Shown: piece by piece, positions 53,317-55,528 of the stretch
How the letters are laid out: the number at the start of each line of letters is the position of its first letter
How positions within the stretch are numbered: position 1 is the stretch's first letter
DNA from: Myxococcales bacterium
GTDB lineage: Bacteria; Myxococcota_A; Polyangia; Polyangiales; Houyiibacteriaceae
Direction of reading: 5' to 3'
DNA length: 55,528 bases
NCBI GenBank assembly: GCA_019637115.1
Contig: JAHBWH010000035.1
Span: forward strand, 1 to 55,528
The notes under the pieces: generated by a model
Seen by the model: the letters and a program-made list of their open reading frames with translations, nothing else
Databases searched by the model: none
Told to the model about the DNA's origin: nothing
Position numbers and translations under genes: made by a program

Positions 53317-54246
53317 ATGAAATCCGAGTTGCCACGTCTGTCGACGACGGGAGACAAGCCGGTCTTCGTGGTCGGCAGGAAGCCCGACGCGAAGGCCAAG
53401 GGAGGGCTCGTCGCGCTCATGAGCGAGCCGTCCGCGCGCGATCTCGAGGAGCTCGCGGCTTTCTTGCGCGAGCACGGGCCTCGCACGATCGTGCGCGTTG
53501 GCGCGAAGGTGCCGCTCGTGGTGTTGGACCACGTCACTGGAGCGCCCGTCGTGATGCTCGAGGGCGGAAGGAAGACGTTCGACGGGCTCGGCGCGTTGCC
53601 CGAGTCCGTCCGGCGCCTCTCGGTGGGCAAACAACCCAAGCCGTTCTCGTTGGCGGACCTGCCCCCCGACCACCTCGAAGAGCTCGAGCTCGATGTGGCC
53701 TCCGTGACGGAGTTCGGGCCCCTTCCGAAGCTTCGCACGCTCGGCTGGACCCGCATGGCCGATGCCGGCGCGGCCTTCGTGACCAGGCAGCCGACACTCC
53801 ACGAGCTCGGGCTGCGTGCGTCCGCGATCACGCGCCTGCCGGCCTCTGCGGTGCTACAGCGCCTGATTCTGCTTCAGCCCACGGAGCTCACGTCGCTGTT
53901 CGGGATCGACGCGCTGCCCGCGCTGACGTTCCTTCGCGTCGACGCCCCGAAGGGGATGGAGCGGCTCGGCTCACTCTCCGCCGCAAGCGCATTGGAGACC
54001 CTCTTGCTGGTCTCCGCACACCGAATCGCGGATCTTTCCGACATCGGATCGGCGCCGAAGCTCGAAATGCTCGGAGTCCTTGGAACGAAGCTCGACGAGA
54101 CGCCTTTTCTGAATCTCGAAGGCAAGCTCTCCGGAGGTAGCTTTCAGCTCCAAACTCACGCGGCGAGCAAGCGGCTCTTCGCGCACCTCGGGATTCCGTA
54201 CCGAAAGGCGGAGCTCATCGAGAACCGCTTCTTCGATGAGCCGTGA
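53317..54246 (+). CDS. Leucine-rich-repeat protein, 309 aa
   Basis: After about 115 residues of mixed sequence, repeats appear about every 22 residues: HLEELELDVASVTEFGPLPK, LRTLGWTRMADAG, LHELGLRASAITRLPASAV, LTSLFGIDALPALTFLRVDA, ALETLLLVSAHRIADLSDIG, LEMLGVLGTKLDET. This resembles an internalin-like LRR scaffold, a protein-binding fold. There is no signal peptide. ATG 53317 is used; a strong GGAGGA at 53292 is too far from it, so the true start may differ slightly. It is divergent from a small acidic protein gene. Confidence 0.8.
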   Translation: MKSELPRLSTTGDKPVFVVGRKPDAKAKGGLVALMSEPSARDLEELAAFLREHGPRTIVRVGAKVPLVVLDHVTGAPVVMLEGGRKTFDGLGALPESVRRLSVGKQPKPFSLADLPPDHLEELELDVASVTEFGPLPKLRTLGWTRMADAGAAFVTRQPTLHELGLRASAITRLPASAVLQRLILLQPTELTSLFGIDALPALTFLRVDAPKGMERLGSLSAASALETLLLVSAHRIADLSDIGSAPKLEMLGVLGTKLDETPFLNLEGKLSGGSFQLQTHAASKRLFAHLGIPYRKAELIENRFFDEP

Positions 54247-54451
54247 TCGCGTGCTCGAGGCGGGCGTTCCAAGGCTATCGGCGGCGGAGGTTGTCACGGC
54301 GTCCATAGCTCTCCCTCGTTCTCTCGAACGCATTTACACCGCCCCCGAGACTCTTCGACGTCGCATGGAGCATCTGCTGCCCTTCCTCGTCGCCGCAGTT
54401 GACGCGCGGCGCCACGGACGTCGCGCGCCTTCACAGCTTCCGGACTACTGA
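54236..54451 (+). CDS. Possible 71-aa ORF overlapping the LRR gene end
   Basis: ATG 54236 lies 11 bp inside the LRR gene and the frame runs to TGA 54451 (SLERIYTAPETLRRRMEHLL in the middle). Coupling to the LRR gene is possible, but composition is not decisive and I recognise no family. The 277-bp gap between the LRR gene and dprA otherwise shows nothing. Confidence 0.25.
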   Translation: MSRDRVLEAGVPRLSAAEVVTASIALPRSLERIYTAPETLRRRMEHLLPFLVAAVDARRHGRRAPSQLPDY

Positions 54452-54523
54452 GGCTCGCATCACCACGATCGGCAGGCATCGAATGGGCCCCGGTTGCGAC
54501 GCGAAGCGTCACGACGCGCCACT

Positions 54524-55405
54524 TCAACGCGTGACGAACCCGCCGTCTCTTCGCTCGACCACTTCGCCCGCGAGCAAGAGCTCGAGGAGCGCGAGCTGCA
54601 GTCGCGGCAGGTCGAGGCCGGTGGCGTCCGCGAGCGCGTCGCGGTCGCGAGGCACGGCGCTCATCGCCGCGAGCGCGCACGCGGCGTCGGCGCTGAGATG
54701 CCGGCTTCCATGACGGCGGTGATGGACCGCCTCCCGCGCGACCGGCAGATCGAGCGTGGCGAGCACGTCGTTCGGGTGGCTGCATGGGAGCGCGGTGCCG
54801 CGCAGCAGCGCCGCGCAGCCTGCTCCGCGGCGATCCCACGGCGATGCGGGGACCGCGAAGACGAAGCGCCCGAGGCGGCGCGCCGCCGCTGCGGTCGAGA
54901 GCGCCCCCGAGCGCGCGGGCGCCTGCACCACGATCGTCGCCTCGGCGAGGGCGGCGATGATCCGGTTGCGGCCGACGAAGCGCGCCGCGGTGGGCGCCGC
55001 ATGCCGCACCTCCGCGGCGAGCGCGCCCTGCGCCGCGATCTCGGCGAAGAGCGGCGCGTGCTCGGGCGGGTAGGCGCGCTCGACGCCGTTCGCCAGCACG
55101 GCGACGGTCCGTCCCCCCGCCGAGAGCGCGCCGCGGTGCGCCGCCGCGTCGATCCCGAGCGCCCCGCCCGAGACGACGACGACGCCCTCGCGCGCGAGCG
55201 CGGCCGCGAGCGTGTGCGCGAAGTCGCGGGCCTGGGGGTCGGGGGCGCGCGTGCCGACGATGGCGACCGCTCGCCCCGTAGGGAGCGTGCCCCGCACGTG
55301 GAGCTCGGCGGGCGCCTGCGAGAGGTCGTCGAGGGCTCGCGGCCAGCCAGGGGCGTCCGGCGTGAGGCACGCGGGCGCAGCGGAAGAAGCGATGAGCGGC
55401 AGCAC
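54524..55405 (-). CDS. dprA: DNA-processing protein DprA
   Basis: A 293-aa protein. The Rossmann-like DprA domain is complete: AVAIVGTRAPDPQARDFA, GVVVVSGGALGIDAAAHRGA, TVAVLANGVERAYPPEHAPL, FVGRNRIIAALAEATIVVQA, SGALSTAAAARRLGRFVFAV. The C-terminal part (about 230-293) is a winged-helix DML1-type domain. There is little N-terminal sequence before the Rossmann fold, so the SAM domain found in some DprA proteins is absent. It binds incoming single-stranded DNA and loads RecA in transformation, cytoplasmic. The start is GTG 55405 with an AAGAG element upstream. No competence partner gene is in the window. Confidence 0.92.
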   Translation of the reverse strand: MLPLIASSAAPACLTPDAPGWPRALDDLSQAPAELHVRGTLPTGRAVAIVGTRAPDPQARDFAHTLAAALAREGVVVVSGGALGIDAAAHRGALSAGGRTVAVLANGVERAYPPEHAPLFAEIAAQGALAAEVRHAAPTAARFVGRNRIIAALAEATIVVQAPARSGALSTAAAARRLGRFVFAVPASPWDRRGAGCAALLRGTALPCSHPNDVLATLDLPVAREAVHHRRHGSRHLSADAACALAAMSAVPRDRDALADATGLDLPRLQLALLELLLAGEVVERRDGGFVTR

Positions 55406-55466
55406 GTTCGCTCTTCGCGCAGAGGAGCCCCGAGTTGCGCCTCACGTCGACCCCAGATGCACGCGG

Positions 55467-55528
55467 GCCGATGATGCTGGAGCCGATGATGCTGGAGCCG
55501 ATGATGCTGGGGCCGACGACGCTGGGGC
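55467..55528. repeat. 15-bp tandem repeat at window end
   Basis: Units GCCGATGATGCTGGA at 55467 and 55482, then variants at 55497 and 55512, run into the window edge. Forward frame would read ADDAG; the minus frame reads APASS and ends at a stop at 55442-55444 just upstream of dprA. So it is either intergenic or the C-terminus of a minus-strand gene that begins outside the window. Confidence 0.75.

Overview
The window is very GC-rich, with GC-ended codons in almost every gene and long meaningless antisense open frames. It encodes many lipoproteins whose lipobox is followed by Asp/Gly/Ala-rich linkers, eukaryote-like Ser/Thr kinases (one with a PEGA tail), a PNGase F-like lipoprotein and an HNH protein with a long disordered linker. 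This combination points to a myxobacterium; a Polyangiales/Sandaracinus-like host is my inference from gene content, not a computed placement. I see no rRNA, tRNA, CRISPR array, transposase or phage gene.

Layout. 1-2272: a truncated lipoprotein gene and a divergent membrane-anchored protein, separated by a 17-bp tandem repeat. 2280-6065: a repeat tract, then a translationally coupled beta-oxidation pair (fadI-fadJ). 6252-8202: a cyclophilin, a 12-bp tandem repeat, and a TetR regulator followed by a fatty-acid-hydroxylase-type membrane protein. 8440-18718: two Ser/Thr kinases, small lipoproteins, an M1 aminopeptidase with HEAT-like tail, phosphatidylserine synthase, a TPR-like membrane protein coupled to a lipoprotein, and a 15-bp tandem repeat. 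18759-25794: malic enzyme (MaeB), a PNGase F-like lipoprotein, and purH-purD.

26238-33059 is a four-gene operon: DUF4856 lipoprotein, imelysin-like lipoprotein, HTTM (gamma-carboxylase-like) membrane protein and a FecA-like TonB-dependent receptor. A Fur-box-like site and inverted repeats lie in front of it. It is best read as an iron-regulated surface uptake system. A PAS/GAF histidine kinase and a small secreted protein follow.

35684-44504 is a five-gene operon in which every junction overlaps: SulP transporter with STAS domain, DabA (DUF2309, all four zinc-site residues present), two different NuoL/M-type proton-channel subunits, and an acyltransferase-3-like membrane protein. It looks like an elaborated inorganic-carbon uptake machine in an organism with no carbon-fixation gene in view. 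It is my leading candidate for an unusual system.

44586-55528: a large beta-propeller lipoprotein, a degraded gene next to a low-molecular-weight phosphatase, an HNH endonuclease gene with internal repeats and strong hairpins, a polysaccharide-lyase-like lipoprotein, a divergent pair (small acidic protein and leucine-rich-repeat protein), dprA, and a tandem repeat cut by the window edge. A recurring theme is intergenic tandem arrays with short units (6, 12, 15 and 17 bp).
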